Below, in pieces: positions 14,538-23,510 of a DNA stretch of 39,667 nt (positions are counted from its first letter, which is position 1; every line of letters begins with the position of its first letter). The notes below the pieces were generated by a model. That model ran no database searches. It was not told the DNA's origin and worked only from the letters and a program-made list of their open reading frames with translations. The position numbers and the translations under genes are program-made. This DNA comes from an uncultured Bacteroidota bacterium (GTDB lineage Bacteria > Bacteroidota > Bacteroidia > Flavobacteriales > Flavobacteriaceae), in NCBI GenBank assembly GCA_902593165.1, contig CACJHI010000013.1, positions 1 to 39,667 on the forward strand. The letters run 5' to 3'.

Positions 14538-15614
14538 ATGCTTATAGAGAAAATAGATATCGTTGAAAAAAGATATGATGAAATATATCAACTAATTGGT
14601 AATCCTGAAGTTATAGCCGATCAGAAAAAATATATTGAATTAAATAAAGAGTTAAAGGATCTTGGTAAACTGGTTAATAAAGGTAGACTTTATAGAGACG
14701 CAATTGATCAGAAAAAAGAAGCTGAGGAATACTTAAATTCATCTGATGATAAAGATATGATTGAAATGGCAAAGGAACAACTTGAGGTCTCAAAAGAGTC
14801 TATTAATAGTCTCGAGGAAGAGATAAAAATTATGTTAATTCCAAAAGACCCTGACGATTCTAAAAATGTTGTTGTTGAAATCAGAGCAGGTACTGGGGGT
14901 GATGAAGCAAGTATATTTGCTGGTGATCTATACAGAATGTATACCAAATTTGCTCAAGATAAAAAATGGAAAATTAGTGTAGTTGATACTAGTGAGGGAA
15001 CTGCTGGAGGATTTAAGGAAGTTATTTTTGAAATTGCTGGAGAGGATGTATATGGTGTTTTAAAATATGAATCTGGAGTTCATAGGGTCCAAAGAGTTCC
15101 TCAAACTGAGACTCAGGGTAGGGTTCATACATCTGCTGCAACAGTTATGGTTCTTCCTGAGGCAGAAGAATTTGATGTAGAAATAAATATGAGTGAAGTA
15201 AGAGTTGATTATTTCTGTTCATCGGGACCAGGAGGTCAATCTGTTAATACTACTTATTCAGCTGTTAGATTAACTCATGAACCAACTGGAGTTGTAGCTC
15301 AATGTCAAGATCAAAAGTCACAACATAAAAATAAAGAAAAGGCAATGAAAGTTCTTAGGTCAAGATTATATGAGATTGAACTTAATAAGAGGATGGAGTC
15401 TGATTCTCAAAAAAGGAACGAACTTGTTAAATCAGGAGATAGGTCAGCTAAAATTAGAACCTATAATTATCCCCAAGGAAGAGTTACTGATCATAGGATA
15501 GGATTAACACTCTATGATCTTCCAAAGATTTTAGATGGTGATGTTTCAAAATTAATTGATGAAATTCAACTCTTTATAAATACGGAAAGATTAAAAGAGG
15601 CAGGAGAGGTATAA
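14538..15614 (+). CDS. prfA: Peptide chain release factor 1
   Basis: A 358-residue class I release factor. GPGGQ near residue 233 is the peptidyl-tRNA hydrolysis motif. The stop-codon-reading tripeptide is PQT inside [18 protein letters not shown], as in RF1 (PxT) and unlike RF2 (SPF). So it reads UAA and UAG in the ribosome. The N-terminal coiled-coil domain 1 covers about residues 1-100. Its last base is shared with the ATG of pyrF (TAATG). Length is normal for the family. Confidence 0.96.
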   Translation: MLIEKIDIVEKRYDEIYQLIGNPEVIADQKKYIELNKELKDLGKLVNKGRLYRDAIDQKKEAEEYLNSSDDKDMIEMAKEQLEVSKESINSLEEEIKIMLIPKDPDDSKNVVVEIRAGTGGDEASIFAGDLYRMYTKFAQDKKWKISVVDTSEGTAGGFKEVIFEIAGEDVYGVLKYESGVHRVQRVPQTETQGRVHTSAATVMVLPEAEEFDVEINMSEVRVDYFCSSGPGGQSVNTTYSAVRLTHEPTGVVAQCQDQKSQHKNKEKAMKVLRSRLYEIELNKRMESDSQKRNELVKSGDRSAKIRTYNYPQGRVTDHRIGLTLYDLPKILDGDVSKLIDEIQLFINTERLKEAGEV

Positions 15615-16435
15615 TGTTAAATAATAAAATTCAAAGTCAAATAATTAAAAAGAAGTCTTTTTTATGTGTAGGCTTGGATATTGATATTAATAAAATTCCT
15701 AAATCACTACTTACTTTTGATGATCCAATTTTTGAATTTGCAAAACAAATTATAGATTCAACAAATGAGTATGCTATTGCATATAAACCAAATATTGCCT
15801 TTTTTGAAGCACATGGATTACAAGGTTATAAATCTCTTGAAAAAATTTCAAAATATTTAAATAGTTCTTTTCCTGAAATTTTTACAATTGCTGATGCAAA
15901 AAGAGGAGACATTGGAAATACTTCCCAAATGTATGCTAATGCTTTTTTAAAAGACTTAGACTTTGATTCTATTACAGTATCTCCTTATATGGGGTCTGAT
16001 TCAGTTGAACCTTTTTTGTCTTTTAAAAATAAATATGTTTTTCTTTTAGCTTTAACATCAAATAAGGGGTCAGAAGACTTCCAGGAGTTAACTATGAATA
16101 ACTCTACTAAACTCTTTGAAACAGTAATTAAGAAATCAAGGAAATGGAAAAACAGTGATAGAATAATGTATGTTGTAGGAGCTAAAAATACAGAGGAAAT
16201 TGGAAAGATTAGAACAATTGTGCCAGATTCATATCTTCTTGTGCCAGGCATTGGAGCTCAGGGAGGAAATCTTGAAGAAATCTGCAAATATGGATTAGAT
16301 AAAGACTTTAAACTAATTGTTAATTCATCAAGATCAATAATATATGCTTCTGATACTCCTGACTTTGCTAGAATGGCTAGAAACGAAGCAAAAAAAATTC
16401 AGATGGAGATGGAGAAGTATTTAAATAAAATATAA
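15614..16435 (+). CDS. pyrF: Orotidine 5'-phosphate decarboxylase
   Basis: A 273-residue OMP decarboxylase of the longer PyrF subfamily. It begins FLCVGLDIDINKIP, and the catalytic segment is ADAKRGDIGNTS (Asp-x-Lys-x-x-Asp). The VSPYMG strand and the phosphate-binding LLVPGIGAQGG follow, and NSSRSIIYA is near the end. It converts OMP to UMP, the last step of pyrimidine synthesis. It overlaps prfA and the hydrolase by a single base each (TAATG junctions). Confidence 0.95.
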   Translation: MLNNKIQSQIIKKKSFLCVGLDIDINKIPKSLLTFDDPIFEFAKQIIDSTNEYAIAYKPNIAFFEAHGLQGYKSLEKISKYLNSSFPEIFTIADAKRGDIGNTSQMYANAFLKDLDFDSITVSPYMGSDSVEPFLSFKNKYVFLLALTSNKGSEDFQELTMNNSTKLFETVIKKSRKWKNSDRIMYVVGAKNTEEIGKIRTIVPDSYLLVPGIGAQGGNLEEICKYGLDKDFKLIVNSSRSIIYASDTPDFARMARNEAKKIQMEMEKYLNKI

Positions 16436-17220
16436 TGATTCATTACACAAAGTTTATATCTAAAAATAAAAATGCAGAATGGATTACATTTGTTCATGGT
16501 GCCGGAGGTAGCTCAACAATTTGGTATAAGCAAATTAAATATTTTTCAAAAAAATATAATCTTTTATTACTTGACTTAAGAGGTCACGGAAAATCTAAAT
16601 CAATTCCTATTAATCCATTTAAGAAAAAATATACTTTCAATTATATTACTAATGACATTCTAGAAGTGATTGATGCAGAAAAAATTAAAAAAACTCATTT
16701 TGTTGGAATTTCACTAGGTACTATTTTAATTAGAAATTTCGCAGAAAAATATCCTGAAAGAGTTAAGAGCCTCATTATGGGAGGAGCTATAATGAAATTG
16801 AACCTTAGGTCTAAGATATTGATGTTTCTTGGTAATTCAACAAAGTCAATTCTTCCATATATGTGGATATATAAACTGCTTGCATTTATAATCATGCCTA
16901 ACAAAAATCATAAAGAGTCCAGGTCACTATTCGTAAATGAAGCAAAAAAATTATATCAAAAAGAATTTAAAAAATGGTTTCAGTTAACAACAGAGTTAGT
17001 TCCATTATTAAAGTTTTTCAGACAAATTGAAATACAAATTCCTACTTACTATATTATGGGTGATCAAGATTATATGTTCTTACCATCTGTAAAAAATCTT
17101 GTAAAGATTCATAGAAAGTCAAAGTTGTGTATAATCCCAAACTGTGGTCATGTTGTAAACGTTGATAAACCTGAGATTTTTAACTCAAAGATGTTAAGTT
17201 TTCTTGACAATTCTCTTTAG
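16435..17220 (+). CDS. Alpha/beta hydrolase
   Basis: A 261-residue cytosolic alpha/beta hydrolase. It has the oxyanion-hole motif HGAGG (residues 21-25), a DLRGHGKS strand end, nucleophile elbow GISLG with Ser 93, a later Asp in MGDQDYMF and catalytic His in NCGHVVNVDKPE. A cap domain with basic and hydrophobic helices lies between. The substrate is unknown; esterase or lipase-like are options. It follows pyrF with a TAATG overlap, and its last four bases overlap the convergent amidohydrolase gene. Confidence 0.87.
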   Translation: MIHYTKFISKNKNAEWITFVHGAGGSSTIWYKQIKYFSKKYNLLLLDLRGHGKSKSIPINPFKKKYTFNYITNDILEVIDAEKIKKTHFVGISLGTILIRNFAEKYPERVKSLIMGGAIMKLNLRSKILMFLGNSTKSILPYMWIYKLLAFIIMPNKNHKESRSLFVNEAKKLYQKEFKKWFQLTTELVPLLKFFRQIEIQIPTYYIMGDQDYMFLPSVKNLVKIHRKSKLCIIPNCGHVVNVDKPEIFNSKMLSFLDNSL

Positions 17221-18815
17221 TCTATTTTCTTACTGTTTTCTTTTATGAATTCTTTTTTTTGTCCAGGTTGGTATATCTCATATTTCATATCGTCTTTACT
17301 TTTCCTAACCATATCCTTTACATCTTCAAGTAAAAGCTTTGAGTCAAATACAATCCCATCTTTTATGGTATACTTTACTCCTCCAACACGAATTACTTCA
17401 TTTTCTTCGTTTAGCTTTATTGCTCCAGTTCCATATAGTACCTTGAGATTCTCAAGAGGATTTTCTTCAACAATTAAAATATCAGCTTTTTTACCAATCT
17501 CAATTGAACCAATTTGATCATCCATTCCCAAAGCCTCAGCACCTTTAATTGTTGCAGCCATTATCACCTCAATTGGATGGAAACCAGCTTCTCTAAGTAA
17601 TTCAAGTTCCCTTATGTATGCGAATCCATATAATTGAAAAATAAAACCTGAGTCTGATCCTGCAGTCACTCTTCCGCCTCTATTCTTGTATTCATTAATA
17701 AAGGTCATCCATAGATTGTAGTTCTGTTTCCATTCTACTTCCTGCTCAGTTCCCCAGAAATGCCAGTATGATCCGTGAGAAATTTTACTTGGTTGATAAA
17801 ATTCCCATAGACTGGGTAGAGTATATTCCTCATGCCATTCCGCTCTTCTAGCTCTATGGAGATCTCTACTAGCCTCATATATATTAAAAGTTGGATCTAA
17901 GGTAAAGTCTAGCTCAATTAACTCATTCATTACGTCATTCCAATGCTCTGAATATGGTTCTGCCGCTTGTCTCCATAATTTACCTGCCTCTTCAAACCTA
18001 TGTTGTTCATTTGAATAATTATAGTTTGATGGATAGTCCTGAACAGTCCTATCATCAAAAAGTGCTTCAGGCAAACCATACCAATGTTCCATAGATGTAA
18101 GTCCTGCTCTGGCAGAATTTAGGACATTCCATCTTGCAACATTTAATTGAGCATGATGCATTGCAGATCCAAGTCCTAATTGATTATTTTCATCAAGAGC
18201 TGCCTCCATAATACTAGGCTTTGAACCAAAAAACTTAATTCCATCAGCTCCTTTTTTTGCATTATATCTAACCCACTCTCTTGCCTCTTCAGGGGAACTA
18301 ATTTCTTTTTTAAACCCAGATCCAAAACTTGAATATATAATTAGTCTAGGTGCTATTATCTCATTATTATTACTCTTATTTTTTAGATCAATACTATAGT
18401 CAATTCCTCGTCCACCAGGTTCCCTGACTGTTGTTATCCCATGTGCTAACCATAATTTAAAAACATAGTCATGGTCAGCACCTTGTGAGCCCCCTCCAAT
18501 ATGTCCATGCATATCAATAAAACCTGGAAGAACATACATGCCTTCTGCATTTATTTCTTTTCCATTTTTACTTAATTTAGGTCTTCTACTTTCAATAATA
18601 TCAACACCAGGATATCCTACATTTTTAATGGACTTAATAATATTTTTTTCAATTACAATGTCAACTGGTCCGATGGGTGGACTACCGTTACCATTAACTA
18701 ATGTTGCACCTCTTATTATAAGTTGATCAAAAGGACCAGTAGAAAAATTTTTTTCTTGAGCACCAAGACTAATTAAAAAAAATAGGGTAATTAATATTGT
18801 AAGATTTTTTTTCAT
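17217..18815 (-). CDS. Exported amidohydrolase family protein
   Basis: A 532-residue metal-dependent hydrolase with a Sec signal (MKKNLTILITLFFLISLGAQ). The metal site is typical: DMHGH (H103, H105), a Lys in GADGIKFFG that may be carboxylated, a His in TSMEHWYG, and the final Asp in TAGSDSGF. The C-terminal strand IEIGKKADILIVEENP is the amidohydrolase tail. Relatives include imidazolonepropionase-like and prolidase-like periplasmic enzymes; the substrate is unknown. The start is one base after the crcB stop on the same strand. Confidence 0.88.
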   Translation of the reverse strand: MKKNLTILITLFFLISLGAQEKNFSTGPFDQLIIRGATLVNGNGSPPIGPVDIVIEKNIIKSIKNVGYPGVDIIESRRPKLSKNGKEINAEGMYVLPGFIDMHGHIGGGSQGADHDYVFKLWLAHGITTVREPGGRGIDYSIDLKNKSNNNEIIAPRLIIYSSFGSGFKKEISSPEEAREWVRYNAKKGADGIKFFGSKPSIMEAALDENNQLGLGSAMHHAQLNVARWNVLNSARAGLTSMEHWYGLPEALFDDRTVQDYPSNYNYSNEQHRFEEAGKLWRQAAEPYSEHWNDVMNELIELDFTLDPTFNIYEASRDLHRARRAEWHEEYTLPSLWEFYQPSKISHGSYWHFWGTEQEVEWKQNYNLWMTFINEYKNRGGRVTAGSDSGFIFQLYGFAYIRELELLREAGFHPIEVIMAATIKGAEALGMDDQIGSIEIGKKADILIVEENPLENLKVLYGTGAIKLNEENEVIRVGGVKYTIKDGIVFDSKLLLEDVKDMVRKSKDDMKYEIYQPGQKKEFIKENSKKID

Positions 18816-18816
18816 T

Positions 18817-19191
18817 TTAATTTAAAATTTTATTTATCAATGTAAACCCTGCATAAGCCAAAACTATACAAAAAGACACACTAATTAAAATATATAAGAT
18901 TGAGTTTAATAGATCATTAGATTTTATTAAGTTAAGATTCTCAAGAGAAAAAGCAGAAAAAGTAGTAAGCCCACCACAAATACCAATTACTAGAAAATAA
19001 TAATAGTCTGATTTTAGCATATTGTTACTTATTAGATATCCTATAATCATTCCAATAAGGAAACTCCCAAGCATATTAACAGTCAGTGTTGAGTAGGGAA
19101 ATGTTCCTTGAGGAATAAGTCTATTAAACAAAAATCTTATTGCAGAGCCTAATCCACCGCCGATAAAAACTAATAGAAACTCTCTCATCAT
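18817..19191 (-). CDS. crcB: Fluoride channel CrcB/Fluc
   Basis: A 124-residue four-helix protein with the family motifs IGGGLGSAIRF, TVNMLGSFLIG and GGLTTFSAFSLEN. Two antiparallel copies form a fluoride-specific channel in the inner membrane that removes F- from the cell. No fluoride riboswitch is evident upstream, because its start overlaps the small membrane gene by four bases (ATGA-type). So fluoride control, if any, would act further upstream. Confidence 0.94.
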   Translation of the reverse strand: MMREFLLVFIGGGLGSAIRFLFNRLIPQGTFPYSTLTVNMLGSFLIGMIIGYLISNNMLKSDYYYFLVIGICGGLTTFSAFSLENLNLIKSNDLLNSILYILISVSFCIVLAYAGFTLINKILN

Positions 19192-19373
19192 CTAAATAAA
19201 TTACTATAAGCAGCAATGATTGATATAAAGACAATAAATATTATCAGGATCACATAAGAATTCTTGTAGTAAACTCTATTGAGATTCGAATCCTTGATAT
19301 ATGAATATCCTATAATTAAAGAGAATAGGATTACAAATATTATGGCAAAAATAAGCTGTCCTTTAGTAAACAT
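19188..19373 (-). CDS. Small two-helix membrane protein
   Basis: A 61-residue protein with two hydrophobic segments (about residues 7-22 and 41-58) joined by a charged loop KDSNLNRVYYKNS. Its stop overlaps the crcB start by four bases, strong evidence that it is a real coupled gene. No family name is known to me. It could be an accessory of the channel or only a neighbour. Confidence 0.7.
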   Translation of the reverse strand: MFTKGQLIFAIIFVILFSLIIGYSYIKDSNLNRVYYKNSYVILIIFIVFISIIAAYSNLFR

Positions 19374-19415
19374 TAACTAATTTTATTAAACTTTTCTAAT
19401 GTAAATTTAATAATT

Positions 19416-19805
19416 ATGATAACTAATGCTATTGATGCTGTAAAGGAATTTAACAAAGCTTTTAAAATAGAATACTCTGAGACTCAAGAGGCCGATCTTG
19501 ATGAATCAATTATTGATTTAAGATATAGACTTATGCAAGAGGAGAACAATGAATATCTCGAGGCTGCTAAGAAAAAAGACTTAGTAGAAATAGCAGATGC
19601 TCTTGGAGATAAATTATATATCCTCTGTGGGACTATACTGGCTCATGGACTACAACATAAAATTGTTGAGGTATTTAATGAGATTCAAAGAAGTAACATG
19701 AGTAAACTTAGCCTTGATGGAACCCCTGTTATCAGAGAAGATGGAAAAATTTTAAAAGGTCCAAATTATTTTAAGCCTAACATTAAGGATATACTAGACA
19801 GATAG
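19416..19805 (+). CDS. MazG/PRA-PH-like nucleoside triphosphate pyrophosphohydrolase
   Basis: A 129-residue all-alpha NTP pyrophosphohydrolase-like protein. LRYRLMQEENNEYLEAAKKKDLVEIADALGDKLYILCGT matches the E-x-x-E plus E-x-x-D Mg-binding pattern of the MazG/phosphoribosyl-ATP pyrophosphatase superfamily. Such enzymes cleave an NTP to NMP and PPi for house-cleaning. A C-terminal strand-like tail GTPVIREDGKILKGPNYFKP follows. The exact nucleotide is unknown. It is divergent from the crcB operon, and the ilvE stop is one base away. Confidence 0.8.
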   Translation: MITNAIDAVKEFNKAFKIEYSETQEADLDESIIDLRYRLMQEENNEYLEAAKKKDLVEIADALGDKLYILCGTILAHGLQHKIVEVFNEIQRSNMSKLSLDGTPVIREDGKILKGPNYFKPNIKDILDR

Positions 19806-19806
19806 A

Positions 19807-20856
19807 TTAGTCCTCTACCTTATATCTCCAGCCATGAGGGTCATCGGATAGGTTTTGTTGAATACTCACAATAGATTCTTTGATTTTATCTGCATAACTA
19901 TCAACCACACTTTCAATCTCGTATTTATCCTCTTTGTATCCAAATGATGAAATTTTTGCAATTACAGCCGCAGTTCCACAACCAAATACCTCTTTCAGGT
20001 TACCATTATCATATTCTCTGATTAGTTCCTTGACAGTTATATCTCTTTCTTCAACATTAATTCCAAGGTCCTTAGCAACTTGAATTACTGTTTTTCTTGA
20101 GACACCATCTAAAATAGTATCACTAGTTAATGGAGTTACAAGCTTATCATTTATTCTAAAAGCTATACTCATAGTACCTACCTCTTCAATCTTTTGATGA
20201 TTTGTTGAATCTGTCCATACAACTTGATCAAAACCTTTAGCTATAGCTAAAGATGTAGGATAGAATGCAGCACCATAATTTCCAGCAGCCTTAGCATATC
20301 CAGCACCACCAGGTGCAGCCCTACTATATTTATCTTCGATGTAAACACTTAAAGACTTAGAATAATATGCAGCACCAGGGGAACAAATTATTAAAAACTT
20401 ATAATCAAGTGATGGGCTAGCTGCTAGCATTTCAGATGAAGAAAAAATGAAAGGTCTTATATATAGCGATGAGCCTTGTTCATTTGAGACCCAATCTTTT
20501 TCAACCTTCATTATATTATTTAATCCATCAAAAAAATATTTTTTTGGAAGTACTGGAATATTCATTCTAATACATGATTTCTCGAGTCTATTATAGTTCT
20601 CTTCTGGTCTAAAAAGCCAAAGTTGATTATCCTTATCTTTATAACCTTTCATACCCTCAAAAATAGCTTGTCCATAATGGAAAACATGAGTTGAAGGGTC
20701 AAGAGTTAATGATTCATATGGTTTTATTATTGGAGAGCCCCATGTGCCATTTTTAAAATTACATTCAAACATGTGGTCAGTAAAAATTTCTCCAAATTTG
20801 ATAGAATTGAAGTCAACATCATTTATTTTTGTGCTGTTAGATCTATTGATTTCCAT
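19807..20856 (-). CDS. ilvE: Branched-chain amino acid aminotransferase
   Basis: A 349-residue PLP fold-type IV transaminase of the longer, eukaryote-like group. HVFHYGQAIFEGMKGYK is the substrate-loop start, LYIRPFIFSS the central strand, and GYAKAAGNYG holds the PLP lysine (K189). The EEVGTMSIAFRINDKLVTPLTSDTILDGVSR segment is the family signature around the second strand. It interconverts Leu, Ile and Val with their keto acids using glutamate. Divergent from the TIGR01777 gene, 29 bases apart. Confidence 0.95.
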   Translation of the reverse strand: MEINRSNSTKINDVDFNSIKFGEIFTDHMFECNFKNGTWGSPIIKPYESLTLDPSTHVFHYGQAIFEGMKGYKDKDNQLWLFRPEENYNRLEKSCIRMNIPVLPKKYFFDGLNNIMKVEKDWVSNEQGSSLYIRPFIFSSSEMLAASPSLDYKFLIICSPGAAYYSKSLSVYIEDKYSRAAPGGAGYAKAAGNYGAAFYPTSLAIAKGFDQVVWTDSTNHQKIEEVGTMSIAFRINDKLVTPLTSDTILDGVSRKTVIQVAKDLGINVEERDITVKELIREYDNGNLKEVFGCGTAAVIAKISSFGYKEDKYEIESVVDSYADKIKESIVSIQQNLSDDPHGWRYKVED

Positions 20857-20863
20857 ATAATGC

Positions 20864-20871
20864 GAAAGATA
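20864..20871 (-). promoter_or_regulatory. Possible -7 box of ilvE
   Basis: Minus-strand TATCTTTC differs at one base from TAnnTTTG and ends 7 bases before the ilvE ATG at 20856. The very short spacing would mean a nearly leaderless transcript. Confidence 0.25.
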
Positions 20872-20885
20872 AATAAAAAAATAAT

Positions 20886-21794
20886 ATGAAGCTATTAATA
20901 GCAGGTGGTTCAGGAGCTTTAGGTCAAAAAATAACTAAACTTGCCCTGTCAAAAAACTATAAGGTTAATATTCTAACAAGAAATAAGAAGCTTAGCTCTA
21001 ATGATAGTGGACTAGAATATTTTTATTGGGATCCAAATTTAAGTATAATTGATGATAATTGTTTTGTTGGTGTTGACTCAATAATTAATCTATCAGGTTT
21101 TAATGTTTTTTGTTATTGGTCAAATAAAAATAAATCTAAAATTTTAAAAAGTAGAATTGAATCTACCTCATTCATATTAAGTCAAATAAAAGAGAGAAAT
21201 ATTAAAATTAAGTCTTTTGTCAGCGCTTCAGGAATTGCAGCTTACAAAGATTCTTTAACAGATATTTCATTTGAGAATCATGGAGTTAATATACCTAATT
21301 CATTTATCAACCAAGTTGTAATTAAATGGGAATCTGTAGTTAGGGATTATGAAAATGTACTTCCAGAAGTTTCATTCTCTATTTTAAGAGTTGGATTAGT
21401 TCTTTCAAATTCTGGAGGTCTTTTCAAAATTTCAAAAAATCTTTCTAAGCTTTTCTTATTATCTCCACTAGGAATTGGAAATCAATGGCAATCATGGATT
21501 CATATAGATGATGTCTCGATAATTTTTTTAAGATCTATTGAAAATGATGCAAAGGGTATTTTTAATTTAGTCTCACCAAATCCAGTAATTCAAGAAGATC
21601 TACTTAAAAAAATTACTCTGTTCAATAATTCAAAAGTTATTTTTCCTAATATTCCAACTTTTTTAGTAAAAGCTATTTTTGGAGAAATGTCTGAATTAGT
21701 TCTATCAAGTCAAAAAGTAAAATCGAATAGATTAAATGACTATGTCTTTAAATTCTCTGAAATTAATGATGCTATAAGAGATTTATCAAATTAA
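20886..21794 (+). CDS. TIGR01777-type epimerase, YfcH-like SDR
   Basis: A 302-residue atypical SDR. Rossmann motif AGGSGALGQ lies at residues 6-14, the NLSG strand follows, and SRIESTSFIL helix precedes SASGIAAYKD. RVGLVLSNSGGLF and the signature GNQWQSWIHIDDVS match the TIGR01777/YfcH family of sugar-epimerase-like proteins, whose reaction is not known. The usual SAxGYYG motif reads SASGIAAYK, so the active-site Tyr position is shifted or lost. Divergent from ilvE; its stop is followed by the grpE promoter region. Confidence 0.85.
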   Translation: MKLLIAGGSGALGQKITKLALSKNYKVNILTRNKKLSSNDSGLEYFYWDPNLSIIDDNCFVGVDSIINLSGFNVFCYWSNKNKSKILKSRIESTSFILSQIKERNIKIKSFVSASGIAAYKDSLTDISFENHGVNIPNSFINQVVIKWESVVRDYENVLPEVSFSILRVGLVLSNSGGLFKISKNLSKLFLLSPLGIGNQWQSWIHIDDVSIIFLRSIENDAKGIFNLVSPNPVIQEDLLKKITLFNNSKVIFPNIPTFLVKAIFGEMSELVLSSQKVKSNRLNDYVFKFSEINDAIRDLSN

Positions 21795-21810
21795 ATATGA
21801 CATTCTGGCA

Positions 21811-21818
21811 TAATTTTG
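21811..21818 (+). promoter_or_regulatory. Possible sigma-A -7 box before grpE
   Basis: TAATTTTG is a full TAnnTTTG match 37 bases before the grpE ATG, just upstream of the sigma-54 box. No TTG lies at the right place for a -33 box. Confidence 0.3.
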
Positions 21819-21821
21819 ATG

Positions 21822-21837
21822 TGGCAGTAAAATTGCA
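21822..21837 (+). promoter_or_regulatory. Sigma-54 (-24/-12) promoter for grpE-dnaJ
   Basis: TGGCA at 21822-21826 and TTGCA at 21833-21837 have the exact spacing of the sigma-54 consensus TGGCACG-N4-TTGCW: GG and GC are 12 bases apart. The predicted start is near 21848, eight bases before the grpE ATG. The gene after dnaJ encodes a sigma-54-activator-type regulator. No upstream enhancer site was identified. Confidence 0.6.
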
Positions 21838-21855
21838 GTTAATAATTAAAAATAT

Positions 21856-22356
21856 ATGACAAAAAAGAATTCTGGTAATAAAAAAAATTCCAAAGCACCC
21901 CCAAAGAAAAAATCACCTTCTATAAAAGAGCTGAATGAAAGTCTGAATCTTGAGAAGGAAAAATATGTTAGGTTGTTTGCGGAATTTGAGAACTATAAAA
22001 GAAGGACAGCAAAAGAAAGAATTGAGTTGTTTAAAACTGCCGGAAAAGATGTGCTTTCTAGTTTAGTCCCCGTTCTTGAAGATTTTAAAAGAGCGATCTC
22101 ACTTGAGGGGTCAGATTCTGATGATGAGGGGATCAAACTTATTTATAACAAATTCAATGAAACTCTTAAAAATCAAGGACTAGTTGAGGTTGAAGTTAAT
22201 ATTGGAGATATATTTGATGCTGAAATTCATGAAGCAATTAGTCAAATTCCTGCTCAGGAGGACAATCAAAAAGGAAAAATTATTGATATAATACAAGGTG
22301 GCTACAAAATTGGTGATAATGTAATTACATATCCAAAAGTAGTAGTTGCACAATAA
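21856..22356 (+). CDS. grpE: Nucleotide exchange factor GrpE
   Basis: A 166-residue GrpE, the exchange factor that releases ADP from DnaK. A Lys/Asn/Pro-rich tail is followed by a long helix with the family signature [27 protein letters not shown]. The C-terminal beta domain ends in [22 protein letters not shown], matching the usual GY...vlRpA.V.V pattern. The stop is seven bases before dnaJ. Confidence 0.95.
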   Translation: MTKKNSGNKKNSKAPPKKKSPSIKELNESLNLEKEKYVRLFAEFENYKRRTAKERIELFKTAGKDVLSSLVPVLEDFKRAISLEGSDSDDEGIKLIYNKFNETLKNQGLVEVEVNIGDIFDAEIHEAISQIPAQEDNQKGKIIDIIQGGYKIGDNVITYPKVVVAQ

Positions 22357-22363
22357 AAAAATA

Positions 22364-23476
22364 ATGAAAGAAGATTATTATGAAATATTAGGAGTATCTA
22401 AGTCAGCTTCTGCATCTGAAATAAAAAAAGCATACAGAAAAAAAGCAATACAATATCATCCTGACAAAAATCCTGGGGATAAAACTGCTGAAGCTAATTT
22501 TAAAAAAGCAGCAGAAGCATACGAGGTACTAAGCGATCCAAATAAAAAATCTAAATATGACCAATTCGGCCACAGTGCATTTGATGGCGCTGGAGGTTTT
22601 GGTGGTGGAGGTATGAATATGGATGATATATTTAGTCAGTTTGGTGATATATTCGGTAGTGCTTTTGGGTCATCGTTTGGAGGTTTTGGTGGAGGAGGTC
22701 AAAGAGTCTCTAAAGGATCAAATCTTAGAATAAGAGTCAAATTAACCTTGGAAGAGATAATAAACGGAGTTGACAAAAAAATAAAAGTTAAACGTAAAAT
22801 ATTATCTCCTGATTCTAAATTTTCAAAATGTACTTCATGTAATGGAACTGGTCAAGTAACAAGAGTAACAAATACAATCCTGGGAAGAATGCAGTCATCA
22901 TCTGTTTGCCCAACATGTGGAGGTTCTGGTCAAAGTATACTCTCAAGAGGTCCAGGTACTGACTCTAACGGGATGCTTAACTCTGAAGAAACAGTTTCTA
23001 TTAATATACCCGCTGGTGTAGAAGAAGGTATGCAGCTCAAGGTCTCTGGGAAAGGTAATGATTCAAATAATCCTAATGGTATATCAGGTGATCTTTTGGT
23101 TTTGATTGAAGAGTCATCAGATAATAATTTTACCAGAGAAGGAAAACATCTTCATTATGACCTATATATTAGTATATCTGAGGCTGCGCTAGGTGTTTCA
23201 AAAGATATTCACCTTATAGATGGAAAAGTTAGAATTAAACTTGAATCAGGTATTCAATCAGGTAAGACTCTTAGGCTCAGAAATAAAGGTATTCCTGATT
23301 TAAATGGTTATTCTAAGGGTGATCTTCTTGTACATGTAAATATTTGGACACCTAAAACTTTGAATAAAAAACAAAAAGATTTTTTCAAAGAAATGTTGGA
23401 CGATGATAATTTTAAACCAAACCCTAATAAAACTGATAAGTCCTTTTTTGAAAAAGTACGGGATATGTTTGCATAA
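22364..23476 (+). CDS. dnaJ: Chaperone DnaJ with a single pair of zinc motifs
   Basis: A 370-residue DnaJ. The J domain has HPD at 32-34, and a Gly/Phe-rich stretch (about residues 73-115) follows. The central region has only two CxxCxGxG motifs (CTSCNGTG and CPTCGGSG), where classical DnaJ has four; I recall this as usual for Flavobacteriia. Two C-terminal beta domains bind clients. It stimulates the DnaK ATPase. ATG 22364 is chosen because it starts the conserved [10 protein letters not shown]; a TTG at 22346 lies inside grpE. Confidence 0.94.
   Translation: MKEDYYEILGVSKSASASEIKKAYRKKAIQYHPDKNPGDKTAEANFKKAAEAYEVLSDPNKKSKYDQFGHSAFDGAGGFGGGGMNMDDIFSQFGDIFGSAFGSSFGGFGGGGQRVSKGSNLRIRVKLTLEEIINGVDKKIKVKRKILSPDSKFSKCTSCNGTGQVTRVTNTILGRMQSSSVCPTCGGSGQSILSRGPGTDSNGMLNSEETVSINIPAGVEEGMQLKVSGKGNDSNNPNGISGDLLVLIEESSDNNFTREGKHLHYDLYISISEAALGVSKDIHLIDGKVRIKLESGIQSGKTLRLRNKGIPDLNGYSKGDLLVHVNIWTPKTLNKKQKDFFKEMLDDDNFKPNPNKTDKSFFEKVRDMFA
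23464..23471 (+). promoter_or_regulatory. Possible -7 box for the response regulator
   Basis: TATGTTTG matches TAnnTTTG and lies across the last codons of dnaJ, 40 bases before ATG 23511. It may be a chance match created by coding sequence; no -33 box is at normal spacing. Confidence 0.25.
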
Positions 23477-23510
23477 ATAATTTTATCTTAGGGTTTCTAA
23501 TTAACTATAA

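Noticed and set aside
19374-19415. Fluoride riboswitch before the crcB operon
   Set aside because: The 42-base AT-rich gap shows no GGCG-type riboswitch core or pseudoknot pairing.
21806-21820. A second sigma-54 site starting at the first TGGCA before grpE
   Set aside because: At the required distance the sequence reads TGAT, not TTGC, so the -12 element is absent.
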